This document shows, one piece after another, positions 23,300-32,074 of a stretch of 64,000 bases of DNA (position 1 is the first letter of the stretch; each line of letters opens with the position of its first letter). The position numbers and the translations under genes are program-made. The DNA is from Ensifer sp. LC163 (lineage in GTDB: Bacteria; Pseudomonadota; Alphaproteobacteria; Rhizobiales; Rhizobiaceae): contig NZ_MBSS01000005.1 in assembly GCF_001695855.1 (NCBI RefSeq), forward strand, positions 1 through 64,000, given 5' to 3'. The notes below the pieces were generated by a model. The model was not told the DNA's origin, searched no databases, and saw only the letters and a list, made by a program, of their open reading frames with translations.

Positions 23300-24593
23300 T
23301 CGACTTATCCTCCTGTTCAGGGTCGGTATCGCCGTCGTTGGCATCATGTGCCTCATCGAACGGTGCGGCGCGCGGCGAGAGCTGCAGGCTCTCTGGCGTC
23401 GTCGCCGTTCCGGCATTGATCGGCGAGAAGGCATCGCGCTCGGCGATGGGAACCGGTGCGCGCATGCGGCTGCGGATGATCGCATAGGCGGTGATGAGGA
23501 TATGGGCGCAGGCGGTGATCATGAACAGGCCATAGGGGCCGGTCGCGGTCATGACCGGACCGCCGATCGTCGGGCCGATGATGGTGCCGATGCCGTAGAG
23601 CAGCAGCAACCCGCCGGAAACCTTGACGAAATCCTCGGCCGTCGCGAAGTCGTTGGCATGCGAAACGGCGATCGGATAGAGCGCGTTGGCGGCGGCGCCA
23701 TAGATCGCAATCAGCGTCAGCACGATCCAGACCTGGCTCGGTTCGACCAGGAAGATCAAGAGCCCGGCAAGCGCGCCGACGCCGGCAAGGGCGGCAAGCA
23801 CATAACGCCGGTCGATGCGATCGGACAGGCGTCCGGCCGGCAGCTGCATCACCGCGCCGGCAAAGATCGCCACGCTCATCATCGCGGCGACGGTGCTGTC
23901 GGAGAGGCCGGCCTGGCGGCCGAAGACGGCGCCGAGCGTGCCGAAGGCGCCATTGGCGATGCCGACGAGCAGGATCCCTAGAAACGAGACGGGCGAATTG
24001 CTGTAAAGCCCGCGCAGGTCGAGTTGGACCTGTTTCAGCGGCTGCGGCGAGGCCGCCTTCGACAAGAGGGTCGGCAGCATCGCGACGCAGTAGAGAATGC
24101 CGCAGATCATGAAGAAGATGCTGGTGGACGTGTCGCCGAACGGGATCATCATCTGGCCGCCGACGACGCCGAAAAGCGTGATGGCGATATAGAGGGAAAA
24201 GATGACGCCGCGGCTCTCATTGGTGGCGCGTTCGTTGAGCCAGCTTTCGATGATCATCGAGGTGCCGGCCGTGGAAAAGCCCGTCAGCGCACGCAAGATC
24301 AGCCACCAGGTCGGGTCGATCAGGATGCCGGTCATCAGCGCGACGATGGCGATCAGCGACGTGAAGACGCTGAAGGCGCGCACGTGGCCGATGCGCTTGA
24401 CGACGTTCGGTGCGAGGAAGCAGCCAAGCACGAAGCCGGCCGCCCAGGACGTGCCGATCAGGCCAAGGATGGTGGTGGGGTAGCCCTCGGCCGTACCTCT
24501 GACCGGTAGAAGCAAGCCCTGCAGGCCGTTGCCCAGAAAGAGAAACAGCGTGCCCAGCAGGAGAGAGGCAACGGGGAGCAGGTTCTTTCTCAT
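23286..24593 (-). CDS. MFS transporter, YcaD/MFS_1 type
   Basis: A 435-residue major facilitator protein with 12 hydrophobic helices. RIGHVRAFSVFT after helix 2, IIESWLNERATNESRG after helix 4, and RLSDRIDRRYVLA between helices 8 and 9 correspond to family loops. The WLNERA motif is seen in the YcaD/UMF-like subset; the substrate is unknown. The last 60 residues are acidic and cytoplasmic. The DUF1192 gene overlaps its 3' end by 14 nt. Confidence 0.85.
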   Translation of the reverse strand: MRKNLLPVASLLLGTLFLFLGNGLQGLLLPVRGTAEGYPTTILGLIGTSWAAGFVLGCFLAPNVVKRIGHVRAFSVFTSLIAIVALMTGILIDPTWWLILRALTGFSTAGTSMIIESWLNERATNESRGVIFSLYIAITLFGVVGGQMMIPFGDTSTSIFFMICGILYCVAMLPTLLSKAASPQPLKQVQLDLRGLYSNSPVSFLGILLVGIANGAFGTLGAVFGRQAGLSDSTVAAMMSVAIFAGAVMQLPAGRLSDRIDRRYVLAALAGVGALAGLLIFLVEPSQVWIVLTLIAIYGAAANALYPIAVSHANDFATAEDFVKVSGGLLLLYGIGTIIGPTIGGPVMTATGPYGLFMITACAHILITAYAIIRSRMRAPVPIAERDAFSPINAGTATTPESLQLSPRAAPFDEAHDANDGDTDPEQEDKSNGRV

Positions 24594-24855
24594 TATCCAT
24601 CCGAAAATCGTTCTGCCGTCAGCAAGTTAGGGCGGTGCGCCCTGAATTGCCAGCCGGATTCTGTCCCGCCGGTCATTGCAAATCGGCGGCGGAAACAATA
24701 GCCCTCTAATGCATCATCCCAAGAATCGGAATCGAATTTCGGGATCAAAAGCAGTTGCGCGCCGAGGCGGCGTGCGCTGCTACATGCGACGACAAGGTGA
24801 CGGCGGCGTGACAGTTCCGCCGGGTTGCGGGAACTTCCGCGGGGATAGGCTGGAT

Positions 24856-25011
24856 ATGTCGAAGGCGCTGGCGCTCATTCTGCTTCTGGCGATGGCCATC
24901 CAGCTGATCTGGCCGATCGGCCTGCCGGGTCTGAGGCAGCGTCGCGATTTCTGGAAGATCGCCGTGTTCGCGATCGTCATGATGATGGTCACGGTCCTTG
25001 TTCGACCCTGA
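24856..25011 (+). CDS. Small membrane protein, 51 residues
   Basis: MSKALALILLLAMAIQLIWP forms one hydrophobic helix, a positively charged loop (GLRQRRDFWK) follows, then a second helix IAVFAIVMMMVTVLVRP. The shape, a hairpin with a cytoplasmic or periplasmic RQRR turn, is typical of small conserved membrane proteins. No function can be given. The frame is open upstream to 24676 but only this part reads like protein. Confidence 0.55.
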   Translation: MSKALALILLLAMAIQLIWPIGLPGLRQRRDFWKIAVFAIVMMMVTVLVRP

Positions 25012-25133
25012 CGGGTCCAATTCATCGCAGTGCGATGCCACGGTTGTGCCTTTGGAAACTGTGCCGGTCGATCTACTCTGCTATCCCGTTACTCGATCAA
25101 TAGTAGTAGCTGGAAAAGTGCGCAGGACAGATC

Positions 25134-27068
25134 ATGAAGAACGCGCTAGATTGTCCGCTTCATCAAGGAGATGAATTCGGGGGTTACTTGGAACGCCGCC
25201 TTGCTGCCATCCTTGCTGCCGATGTCGTGGGCTACAGCCGCCTCATAGGTGCTGACGAGACCGGTACGCTGGCCGCCATGAAGCGGCACAAGAACGAGTT
25301 GGTCGATCCCAAGGTCAGTCGACACAAGGGCCGGATCGTCAAGCTGACCGGCGACGGCATTCTGGTCGAGTTCGCCAGTGTGGTGAACGCGGTCGCCTGC
25401 GCCGTCGACATTCAGCGCGGCATGCTCATCCGCAACGAAGACGTGCCGCAGCTGAAGCGCATCGAGCTGCGCATCGGCGTGCATCTGGGTGACGTGATCG
25501 TCGAGGACGGCGATATCTTCGGCGATGGCGTCAATGTCGCCGCCCGGCTAGAAGGCCTGGCCGAGCCCTCCGGCATCGCGGTCTCCGCTTCGGTTCGTGA
25601 TCATGTCGGCTCAAGGCTGGATGTCGGCTTCGTCGACAAGGGGCAGCACGCGCTGAAGAACATCGCGGCGGGCGTGCATGTCTATTCGGTGGCCGTGGGG
25701 GCGCCCACAAAGACTGCCAAGGTGTTGAACGGGACCCATACGGTGACGGTGGACGACGGCTACGGCCTGTCCGTTGCGGTGCTGCCCTTCACCAATATGA
25801 GCCACGACCCGGAACAGGAGTATTTCTCCGACGGCATCACCGAAGACATCATCACCGATCTGTCGAAGATCTCGCAGCTCCACGTCGTCGCCCGCAACAC
25901 GGTGTTCACCTACAAGGGGCGGTCGGTCAGGGTCAAAACGGCGGCGCAGGAGCTCGGCGTTCGTTTCATCCTCGAAGGCAGCGTGCGCAAGGCCGGCACG
26001 CGCGTCCGCATCACCGGGCAGCTGATCGACGCGCTGACCGGCACGCATCTGTGGGCGGATCGCTACGACCGCGATCTCACCGACATCTTCGCCATTCAGG
26101 ACGAAATCACCCACGCCATCGTCGATCAGTTGCGCATCAAGCTGTTGCCGGAGGAGAAGAAGGCGATCGAACGGGATCCGACCACGAGCGTCGAAGCCTA
26201 CACCTACTATCTGCGCGGTCGGCAGTTCTCGCATGCCTGGACCCGCTCCTATCTGCTGCTCGCCCGACGCATGTTCCTGAAGGCCGTCGAACTCGATGCG
26301 AACTTTGCCCGTGCCTATGCCGGCATCGCCGATTGCGAGTCGGCGCTGCGTGACTGGCACGAGCACGAGTTCCCACTCGAGAGCATTCTGTGCACGAGCG
26401 AGCGGGCGCTGGCGCTCGACCCGAACCTGGCGGAGGCGCACGCTTCCCGAGGGTTGGTCCTGCATCAGGACGGGCAAAGCGAAGAAGCCGCCGCCGAGTT
26501 CGAGCGCGCGCTGGCGCTCGAACCCCAGCTCTACGAGGCAAACTTTCACTACGGGCGCTTTCTCTTCATGCGCGGCGAGTTCGAAACGGCGATCCAGTTC
26601 TTCAAGCGGGCGGCGGAAATCCGTCCCGACGATTACCTCTCGCCGATCCACCTGATGAGCGCCTACAAGTCGCTCGGCCAGGAAACCGAGCGCGGACACT
26701 GGGCGAAGATCGGCATCTCCCGGGCGGAGCGGGCGCTGGAGCTGCACCCGGAAAATTCCGGTCCGGCCCACCGCGGTGCCCTGGCGCTTGCCCACATGGG
26801 CGAGGCGGACCGCGCGCGCGAATGGGCGGCGTGCGCCATCGCCATCGATCCGGACGATGTCGTCGCGCGCTACAATACGGCCTGCGTCTATTCGATCCTC
26901 GGCGATGTCGACACGGCGCTCGACATGCTCGAGAGCCTGTTGCCCCAGAGTTCCTGCTACCAGCTGCTGTGGTTCAAGCAGGATTCCGATCTGGATGCCG
27001 TTCGCCACCATGTGCGCTTCCAGGCCATGGTGGCGGCGATCGCCCAATGCGAGGCAACGCAGCATTGA
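25134..27068 (+). CDS. Class III adenylate/guanylate cyclase with TolB-like and TPR domains
   Basis: The 644-residue protein has an N-terminal class III nucleotide cyclase domain: ERRLAAILAADVVGYSRLI with metal ligand Asp30, LTGDGILVEF with Asp74, and GDVIVEDGDIFGDGVNVAARLE. A FlgO/TolB-like region (about 215-345; SVAVLPFTNMSHDPEQEYFS, LEGSVRKAG) and about six TPR units to the C-terminus follow. This CHD-TolB_N-TPR architecture is numerous in rhizobia; members probably make cAMP in response to an unknown signal. There is no transmembrane helix. The first 20 residues are an extension beyond the usual VERRLAAIL start. Confidence 0.87.
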   Translation: MKNALDCPLHQGDEFGGYLERRLAAILAADVVGYSRLIGADETGTLAAMKRHKNELVDPKVSRHKGRIVKLTGDGILVEFASVVNAVACAVDIQRGMLIRNEDVPQLKRIELRIGVHLGDVIVEDGDIFGDGVNVAARLEGLAEPSGIAVSASVRDHVGSRLDVGFVDKGQHALKNIAAGVHVYSVAVGAPTKTAKVLNGTHTVTVDDGYGLSVAVLPFTNMSHDPEQEYFSDGITEDIITDLSKISQLHVVARNTVFTYKGRSVRVKTAAQELGVRFILEGSVRKAGTRVRITGQLIDALTGTHLWADRYDRDLTDIFAIQDEITHAIVDQLRIKLLPEEKKAIERDPTTSVEAYTYYLRGRQFSHAWTRSYLLLARRMFLKAVELDANFARAYAGIADCESALRDWHEHEFPLESILCTSERALALDPNLAEAHASRGLVLHQDGQSEEAAAEFERALALEPQLYEANFHYGRFLFMRGEFETAIQFFKRAAEIRPDDYLSPIHLMSAYKSLGQETERGHWAKIGISRAERALELHPENSGPAHRGALALAHMGEADRAREWAACAIAIDPDDVVARYNTACVYSILGDVDTALDMLESLLPQSSCYQLLWFKQDSDLDAVRHHVRFQAMVAAIAQCEATQH

Positions 27069-27078
27069 TCATCCGAGG

Positions 27079-28587
27079 TCAATGGGCGCGGTAGGATGCG
27101 GCTGGCTGCCGCGGCTTGCCGCGCGTGAACCACCAGATGCCGGCACCCGTGGTGCACAGGAGGCCCGTTGACAACAGGACGACGGCGACGAATGCTTTTT
27201 CGAAGGCCGATCTGGCGAGTGTCACCAGGCTTTCGGCCGCATCGGGCGACAGCGTTGCCGCCAGGATCAGCGCCTCGTCCAGGCTGTCGCGTGCGACCGG
27301 CGATATGCCCGCCCCTTCCGGCAGCATGACGAAGGCGGTGTAGACCGCCGACATGACGCTGCCGAGCACCGCGATGCCGATCGCGCCGCCCAACTCGAAC
27401 GAAACCTCCTCGACGGAAGCGGCCATGCCGGCGCGTTCCGGCGGGGCGTTGGACATGATGGCGCTGGAGGCTGCTGTCATCGAAGCGCCAATGCCGAGGC
27501 CGAGCACGACCAGGCTGACGATCTGACCGAGCACGCCGGCTTCGTGCACGGCAAGAAACGCGCCGAGGCCGGCAGCCGCAGTGATAAGGCCGGTGCGCAG
27601 CACCATCTCGGCGCCGAGACGCGGCAGCACCATGCCCGTGAGCGGCCCGGCGACAAAGGCGGCAAGCGGGATCGGCAGGATGAAAATGCCGGCCTCAAGC
27701 GGTGAATAGCCGGCGACAAGCTGCAGCCGCTGGCTGAGCACGAGCTCGACGCCGACGAGCGCTGCCGATGCCACCAGGGCTGCGGCGACGCCTGAGGAAA
27801 AGGCGGCGTTGCGGAACAGGCCGAAGTCGATCATCGGATATGGGCTGCGCCTCTGCCGGCGCACGAAGAGAACGAGCGCTACGGCGCCGATCACGGCGGC
27901 GATGAGGCCGGCTTCAGCCGACGGTTCGCGCTTGCTCATCTCCTTGATGGCATAGGCAAGCCCGACCAGGCCGATCATGATCTGGAAGGAGCCGAGCGGA
28001 TCCCACGGGTGCTCCTTGTTGCCCTTGCTGTCGGGCAGCACGACCACGCCGAGCAGCAATGCCACGGCAACGATCGGCACGTTGATGAGAAAGACCGAGC
28101 CCCACCAGAAGTATTCGAGCAGGAAACCGCCAAGCACCGGGCCGATCGCCGCACCGCCGGAGGCGATGGCGGCCCAGACGCCGATCGCCAGCGCCCGCTC
28201 GCGCTCGTCGGTGAAGGTCAGCCGGATGATCGAGAGCGTCGCCGGCATCATCAAGGCGGCGCCGACCGCGAGAAGCACGCGGCCGGCAATCAGGATCGAC
28301 GGGTTCGGCGCATAGGCAGCCAGTAGCGAGGCGAGGCCGAACACCGCGAGACCGGCAATGAACGGCCGCTTGTGGCCGAGCCTGTCGCCAAGCGTGCCGA
28401 GCCCAGGAAGCAGGCCGGCAACGACCAGCGCATAGGCATTGACGATCCAGAGCTTTTCCGACGCGGAGGAGCCGAGATCGTGGGTCAGCCGGGGAAGGGC
28501 CGTGTAAAGCACGGTCATATCGACGACGATCAGGAGCAGCGCGCTCGACACGATGGCAAGAATGAGCCAGCGGTTATGCGGGGACAT
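27079..28587 (-). CDS. MFS drug efflux pump, DHA2 (14-helix) family
   Basis: A 502-residue protein with 14 hydrophobic helices, resembling SmvA/QacA exporters: VDMTVLYTALPRLTHDLG at helix 1, EKLWIVNAYAL, LGDRLGHKRPF (motif A), and ASGGAAIGPVLGGFLLEYFWW (motif C). Such pumps use the proton gradient to expel cationic drugs and dyes. A TetR gene is divergent, with a perfect palindrome in between, so substrate-induced derepression is likely. Confidence 0.9.
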   Translation of the reverse strand: MSPHNRWLILAIVSSALLLIVVDMTVLYTALPRLTHDLGSSASEKLWIVNAYALVVAGLLPGLGTLGDRLGHKRPFIAGLAVFGLASLLAAYAPNPSILIAGRVLLAVGAALMMPATLSIIRLTFTDERERALAIGVWAAIASGGAAIGPVLGGFLLEYFWWGSVFLINVPIVAVALLLGVVVLPDSKGNKEHPWDPLGSFQIMIGLVGLAYAIKEMSKREPSAEAGLIAAVIGAVALVLFVRRQRRSPYPMIDFGLFRNAAFSSGVAAALVASAALVGVELVLSQRLQLVAGYSPLEAGIFILPIPLAAFVAGPLTGMVLPRLGAEMVLRTGLITAAAGLGAFLAVHEAGVLGQIVSLVVLGLGIGASMTAASSAIMSNAPPERAGMAASVEEVSFELGGAIGIAVLGSVMSAVYTAFVMLPEGAGISPVARDSLDEALILAATLSPDAAESLVTLARSAFEKAFVAVVLLSTGLLCTTGAGIWWFTRGKPRQPAASYRAH

Positions 28588-28660
28588 GGTACACCTCTGT
28601 GGCCGACCCGCTGCCTGCGGGACCTATGGCCTTGTTAACGTCAGAGCGGTTATATAAATA

Positions 28661-28670
28661 CATACGTATG
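28661..28670. promoter_or_regulatory. Candidate TetR operator
   Basis: CATACGTATG is a perfect 10-bp palindrome in the AT-rich 105-nt region between the divergent pump and TetR genes, 22 nt before the TetR ATG. Confidence 0.5.
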
Positions 28671-28692
28671 GAATTGAAAGAGGGAATCGGAA

Positions 28693-29241
28693 ATGGGACG
28701 ACGCCGGACGATCGATCGCGACAAGGTGCTGGATGCGGCGGAGGCGACTGTGAGCGCCGTCGGTGCCGCCGGCCTGACGATCGACGCGGTGGCCAAGGCG
28801 GCGGGCATCACCAAGGGTGGCGTGCAATACTGCTTCGGCAACAAGGATGGCCTGATCGACGCGATGATGGAGCGCTGGTTCAACCAGTTCGACAGCGCGG
28901 TGGCGACGAAAGTGGGCGATGCTTCGGACGCGTCGACGGCGATGCGCGCGCACGCGGAAGTGACGGAGCACATGAATACGGCGGAGAATGCTCGAACGTC
29001 GGGGATGATGGCAGCACTGCTGCAGCGTGAAGAGCATATGGAGAAGAATCGGATTTGGTACCGTGGACGGCTCGACAGTCTCGATCTGTCGACCGAGGAG
29101 GGGCGCCGCGCGCGTCTCGCCTTTCTGGCAACCGAAGGCGCATTCCTCTTGCGCAGTTTTGGCTTCATCGAAATGGACGACGCGGAATGGCGCGATATCT
29201 TCGGCGATATCGTTGCCCTGGTGCCGAAGGAAAGCGCCTGA
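28693..29241 (+). CDS. TetR family transcriptional regulator
   Basis: The 182-residue protein has a TetR helix-turn-helix at about 9-55: KVLDAAEATVSAVGAAGLTID, AVAKAAGITKGGVQYCFGNKDGLIDAM. The C-terminal ligand domain ends with LAFLATEGAFLLRSFGFIEMD. It is divergent from the DHA2 pump and most likely represses it. A GGGAATC ribosome-binding site precedes the ATG. A GrpB-like remnant starts immediately after its stop. Confidence 0.9.
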   Translation: MGRRRTIDRDKVLDAAEATVSAVGAAGLTIDAVAKAAGITKGGVQYCFGNKDGLIDAMMERWFNQFDSAVATKVGDASDASTAMRAHAEVTEHMNTAENARTSGMMAALLQREEHMEKNRIWYRGRLDSLDLSTEEGRRARLAFLATEGAFLLRSFGFIEMDDAEWRDIFGDIVALVPKESA

Positions 29242-29514
29242 CTGCCACGGGGCAACAGATATGACGATGGCGTCTGGGCCTTTGCCAAACAGGGATCGCC
29301 GGGGCAGCGCGTCTATCGCTGCCCACCTTTCAGCGACACTCACCTGCGCCGCCTGATCTTTCGTGATCAGTTGCGCCGAAGCCGCGAGATGGCGGGCGCT
29401 TACGCAACGTTGAAGCGACGCCTTGCGGCGGCATTTGCCTTCGATGGCGACGGCTACACCGAAGCCAAGACGCAATTCATCGATGAGGTCGTTAAGCGCG
29501 CCGGCCGGGAGTGA
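29242..29514 (+). pseudogene. GrpB-family remnant
   Basis: An open frame without a start codon begins right after the TetR stop. It encodes a stretch resembling the C-terminal half of GrpB (UPF0157) nucleotidyltransferase-like proteins: LRRLIFRDQLRR, MAGAYATLKRRLAAAFAFDG and DGYTEAKTQFIDEVVKRAG match the family's FRDYLR, YAALKRxLA and YTEAKxxFI segments. The N-terminal nucleotidyltransferase half is missing. It is likely a truncated pseudogene. Confidence 0.6.
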
Positions 29515-29549
29515 CCGAGGCGCTCTCATGAATGCCTGTCCTGTCAGGT

Positions 29550-30485
29550 TTAAAGCGCGATGGAACCGCGCATCGCAGTCACACAGGCGCCGGCAACACT
29601 GGTTCGGCGCACGGTGCCGCCTTGCTTGCTGACGCTGACCTCAATGATGCTTCGGCGACCCATCTCGACGCCTTGCTCGATCGTCAGATCGACGTCGATA
29701 GTCTCCTCGGGGACAAGCGAGACGAGATAGGCGCCAAGGGCGGCCGAGGCGCTTCCGGTCGCCGGGTCTTCGATGACATTGTCGAGCGGTGCAAACATAC
29801 GGGCGCGCAGCTGCCATGGCCGTTCGGCCGAACGGGCGTAGAGAAACAGGCTGAAGCTGTCCTCATCCGGCTTGTAGCGCCCATTGGCCGCCTCGAAGGC
29901 GGTGACGTTGGGACGTGCCGCCGACAGCGCGGCGACATCCTTCAGCTCCGCAACGGCGAAGGGCAGCCCGACGGAAACGCGCACCGGCGCGTGGCTGCGT
30001 GTGCAGACGGCATCGGGCGGGAGCATGGCGCAGGCGGCGATCGTCTCGACATCGATGCTCGGTCCGATGCTCAAGGCGCGCGGCACGGCGATACGCGCAC
30101 CCGTCACAGCGCCGCCCGTCCGCGACAAGACGACTTCGACCAGGCCGGCCAGTTCTTCAAACCGTAGGTGATCGCCGGTGGCCCGGCCGAAAAGCTCTGC
30201 CTGCTGGCCGATGACGAAGGCAGTGCCAACATTCGGATGTCCGGCGAAGGGGATCTCGATCGTCGGGGTGAAGATGCGCACGCGGGCCGTATTGGCAGGA
30301 TCTTCCGGCGGCAACACGAAGGTGACTTCGGAATAGCCGAACTCGGTAGCGATCGCCTGCATCTGCGCATCGCTTAAACCCCGAGCATCAGGAATGACGG
30401 CGAGCTGGTTGCCGGCGAAACGATCCTCGGTGAAAACGTCGACGGTCACATAGTCGACGGAACGCAGGGGGGCAAAAGAAGTCAT
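29550..30485 (-). CDS. PhzF family isomerase
   Basis: The 311-residue protein shows the PhzF/diaminopimelate epimerase-like double fold: [23 protein letters not shown] at the N-terminus, the catalytic region [10 protein letters not shown] (Glu), [14 protein letters not shown] and the C-terminal [17 protein letters not shown]. PhzF isomerases act in phenazine synthesis, but most family members are uncharacterised. No phenazine genes are nearby. It appears to be a single gene. Confidence 0.92.
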   Translation of the reverse strand: MTSFAPLRSVDYVTVDVFTEDRFAGNQLAVIPDARGLSDAQMQAIATEFGYSEVTFVLPPEDPANTARVRIFTPTIEIPFAGHPNVGTAFVIGQQAELFGRATGDHLRFEELAGLVEVVLSRTGGAVTGARIAVPRALSIGPSIDVETIAACAMLPPDAVCTRSHAPVRVSVGLPFAVAELKDVAALSAARPNVTAFEAANGRYKPDEDSFSLFLYARSAERPWQLRARMFAPLDNVIEDPATGSASAALGAYLVSLVPEETIDVDLTIEQGVEMGRRSIIEVSVSKQGGTVRRTSVAGACVTAMRGSIAL

Positions 30486-30649
30486 AAACGCTCGCTTCCG
30501 CTGGGTGCGGCGGCGATCCGCGCCGCCTGATGGCCTGGAGCGAAAGGTTTAAGGCAGGCATCGGGGTGGGCAAAGTCGCCAACTTGTCTTGGTGACAAGT
30601 TCGGCATCTTCCGGTTCGCGGCGGGCGACAGATTTTGCTTGCCGCAAGG

Positions 30650-30672
30650 AAAAGGGGCCGACAATCGGCCCC
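30650..30672 (-). terminator. Terminator of fbaB
   Basis: Perfect 7-bp GGGGCCG/CGGCCCC stem, followed by TTTT on the minus strand, 33 nt after the aldolase stop. Confidence 0.85.
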
Positions 30673-30704
30673 TCATCCTGTCCTCTACTGGGCGCAAAGC
30701 CAAC

Positions 30705-31730
30705 TTAGGCGGCTTTCTCCAGGTCCTTCTTCCAGCTGCCCTTGGCAGCCAGGCTGCACATTTCGGCGCGGTGCGAGAAGGCCCGCTGGCCGGCGGCGAC
30801 GTTCTCGGCCTTGCCGTTCCAGGCGGAAAGTGCTTCCTGCTGCAGGGCGCGGCCATAGGAGAAGGTAAGCTTCCAGGGCAGATCGTGGGCCGCATTCATG
30901 GCCGAGAGATGGGCCGTTGCCTCCTCCGTCGTCTGGCCGCCGGACAGGAAGGCGATGCCGGGAACGGCTGATGGCACGGTGTGTCGCAGCACCTTGATCG
31001 TGCGCTCGGCCACTTCGGCAACGGACGCCTTGCGCGCCTTCTTGCCGTCGATCACCATGCTCGGCTTCAGGATCATGCCTTCGAGCTTCACGCGCATCTC
31101 GGCGAGGGCCTCGAAAGTGATACGCAACGTCCATTCGGTGACGTCCTGCGACCGATCGATCGAGTGATCGCCGGGTGCGCCGTCCATCAGCACCTCCGGC
31201 TCGACAATCGGAACGATGCCGGCTTCCTGGCAGAGGGCGGCATAGCGCGCGAGCGCATGGGCGTTCGCCTTGACGGCGCCCGGGCTCGGCAATGTGTCCG
31301 AAATGGCAATCACCCCGCGCCATTTGGCAAAGCGTGCACCTGCTTCGTAATATTTCGTCAGCCGCTGGGCGAGCCCGTCGAGACCTTCGGTGATCGTTTC
31401 CGCTGGAAAATTGGTCATCGGCTTGGCGCCGGCATCGACCTTGATGCCGGGGATCGAGCCGACGGCGCGGATGACGTCCACCAGCGGCGTGCCGTCGGCA
31501 GCCTTCTGGAACAGGGTCTCCTCGTAAAGAATGACGCCGGAAATGTACTTGCGCATCGCCTCGTCGGTCCGAAGCAGCATCTCGCGATAGTCGCGCCGCG
31601 ATGTCTCCGTCGATTCCAGGCCGATGCCGTCGAAGCGCTTCTTGATCGTCGCCGTGGACTCGTCGGCGGCAAGCAGTCCCCGGCCGTTTGCGACCATGGC
31701 AACCGCGATGTCTTCCAGTCTTTCGCTCAT
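30705..31730 (-). CDS. fbaB: Class I fructose-bisphosphate aldolase
   Basis: Cleaves fructose 1,6-bisphosphate to the triose phosphates through a Schiff base. The 341-residue protein matches the eukaryote-like class I family: GRGLLAADESTATIKKRFDG, RKYISGVILYEETLF, the catalytic-lysine region ARFAKWRGV, PIVEPEVLMDG and the Schiff-base lysine in GMILKPSM (about residue 219). It is the last gene of the tkt-gap-pgk-fba cluster but has its own 344-nt upstream region. A strong palindromic repeat lies 13 nt above the ATG, next to the GGGAG ribosome-binding site. Confidence 0.96.
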   Translation of the reverse strand: MSERLEDIAVAMVANGRGLLAADESTATIKKRFDGIGLESTETSRRDYREMLLRTDEAMRKYISGVILYEETLFQKAADGTPLVDVIRAVGSIPGIKVDAGAKPMTNFPAETITEGLDGLAQRLTKYYEAGARFAKWRGVIAISDTLPSPGAVKANAHALARYAALCQEAGIVPIVEPEVLMDGAPGDHSIDRSQDVTEWTLRITFEALAEMRVKLEGMILKPSMVIDGKKARKASVAEVAERTIKVLRHTVPSAVPGIAFLSGGQTTEEATAHLSAMNAAHDLPWKLTFSYGRALQQEALSAWNGKAENVAAGQRAFSHRAEMCSLAAKGSWKKDLEKAA

Positions 31731-31743
31731 GTTTTTCTCCCTA

Positions 31744-31789
31744 GATCACGATGATTTGGGCCGGGCCGGCCCACATCATAAACGTGATC
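31744..31789 (-). repeat. Palindromic repeat in the fbaB leader
   Basis: Nested arms GATCACG/CGTGATC, ATGAT/ATCAT and GGGCCGG/CCGGCCC form a long hairpin ending 13 nt before the fbaB ATG. The ATCACGATGATTT...AAACGTGAT pattern is a family I recognise from rhizobial genomes. Confidence 0.75.
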
Positions 31790-31803
31790 GTTCCCAATAA
31801 GTA

Positions 31804-31851
31804 GAGCGGGATGCGGGCGGAAAACCGCACACACTTTTCCTCATCCCGCTC
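31804..31851 (-). repeat. Second palindromic repeat module upstream of fbaB
   Basis: Perfect 10-bp arms GAGCGGGATG/CATCCCGCTC enclose GCGGAAAACCGC and CACTTTTCC, a common rhizobial intergenic module. Confidence 0.75.
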
Positions 31852-32036
31852 AGTGCCGATCAACAGGGACCAGGCGACCACTGAAACAGTTTCGGGACCG
31901 ACGGTACGCAAGCGACCGCCACGCCCCCAAACGAGGCGCGAGTAACAGGAGAAATTGTCCGGGAAAAAGGCAGGAAAAGCGGCTGAAACGATTTAAATTA
32001 TTTTAATCGTTTGAATTGTCTTGGTTTTTTCTGTGT

Positions 32037-32067
32037 CTCAGGCGCGCGGGTTACCCGCGCGCCTGAG
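32037..32067 (-). terminator. Perfect 15-bp hairpin after pgk
   Basis: CTCAGGCGCGCGGGT and ACCCGCGCGCCTGAG around a single base. It starts 7 nt after the pgk stop. No T-run follows on the minus strand, so it may be a 3'-end stabiliser rather than a classical terminator. Confidence 0.5.
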
Positions 32068-32074
32068 TGTTGGC

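Larger units (their letters stand above)
31731..32074. other. Intergenic region fbaB-pgk, 344 nt
   Basis: Contains two rhizobial palindromic repeat modules (31744-31789 and 31804-31851), an AT-rich inverted repeat AAACGATT/AATCGTTT (31986-32012) and a perfect 15-bp hairpin (32037-32067). The fbaB promoter must lie here. There is no credible reading frame. Confidence 0.7.

Noticed and set aside
25018-25133. Small RNA before the cyclase gene
   Set aside because: No terminator or stable hairpin is visible; it reads as an ordinary promoter region.
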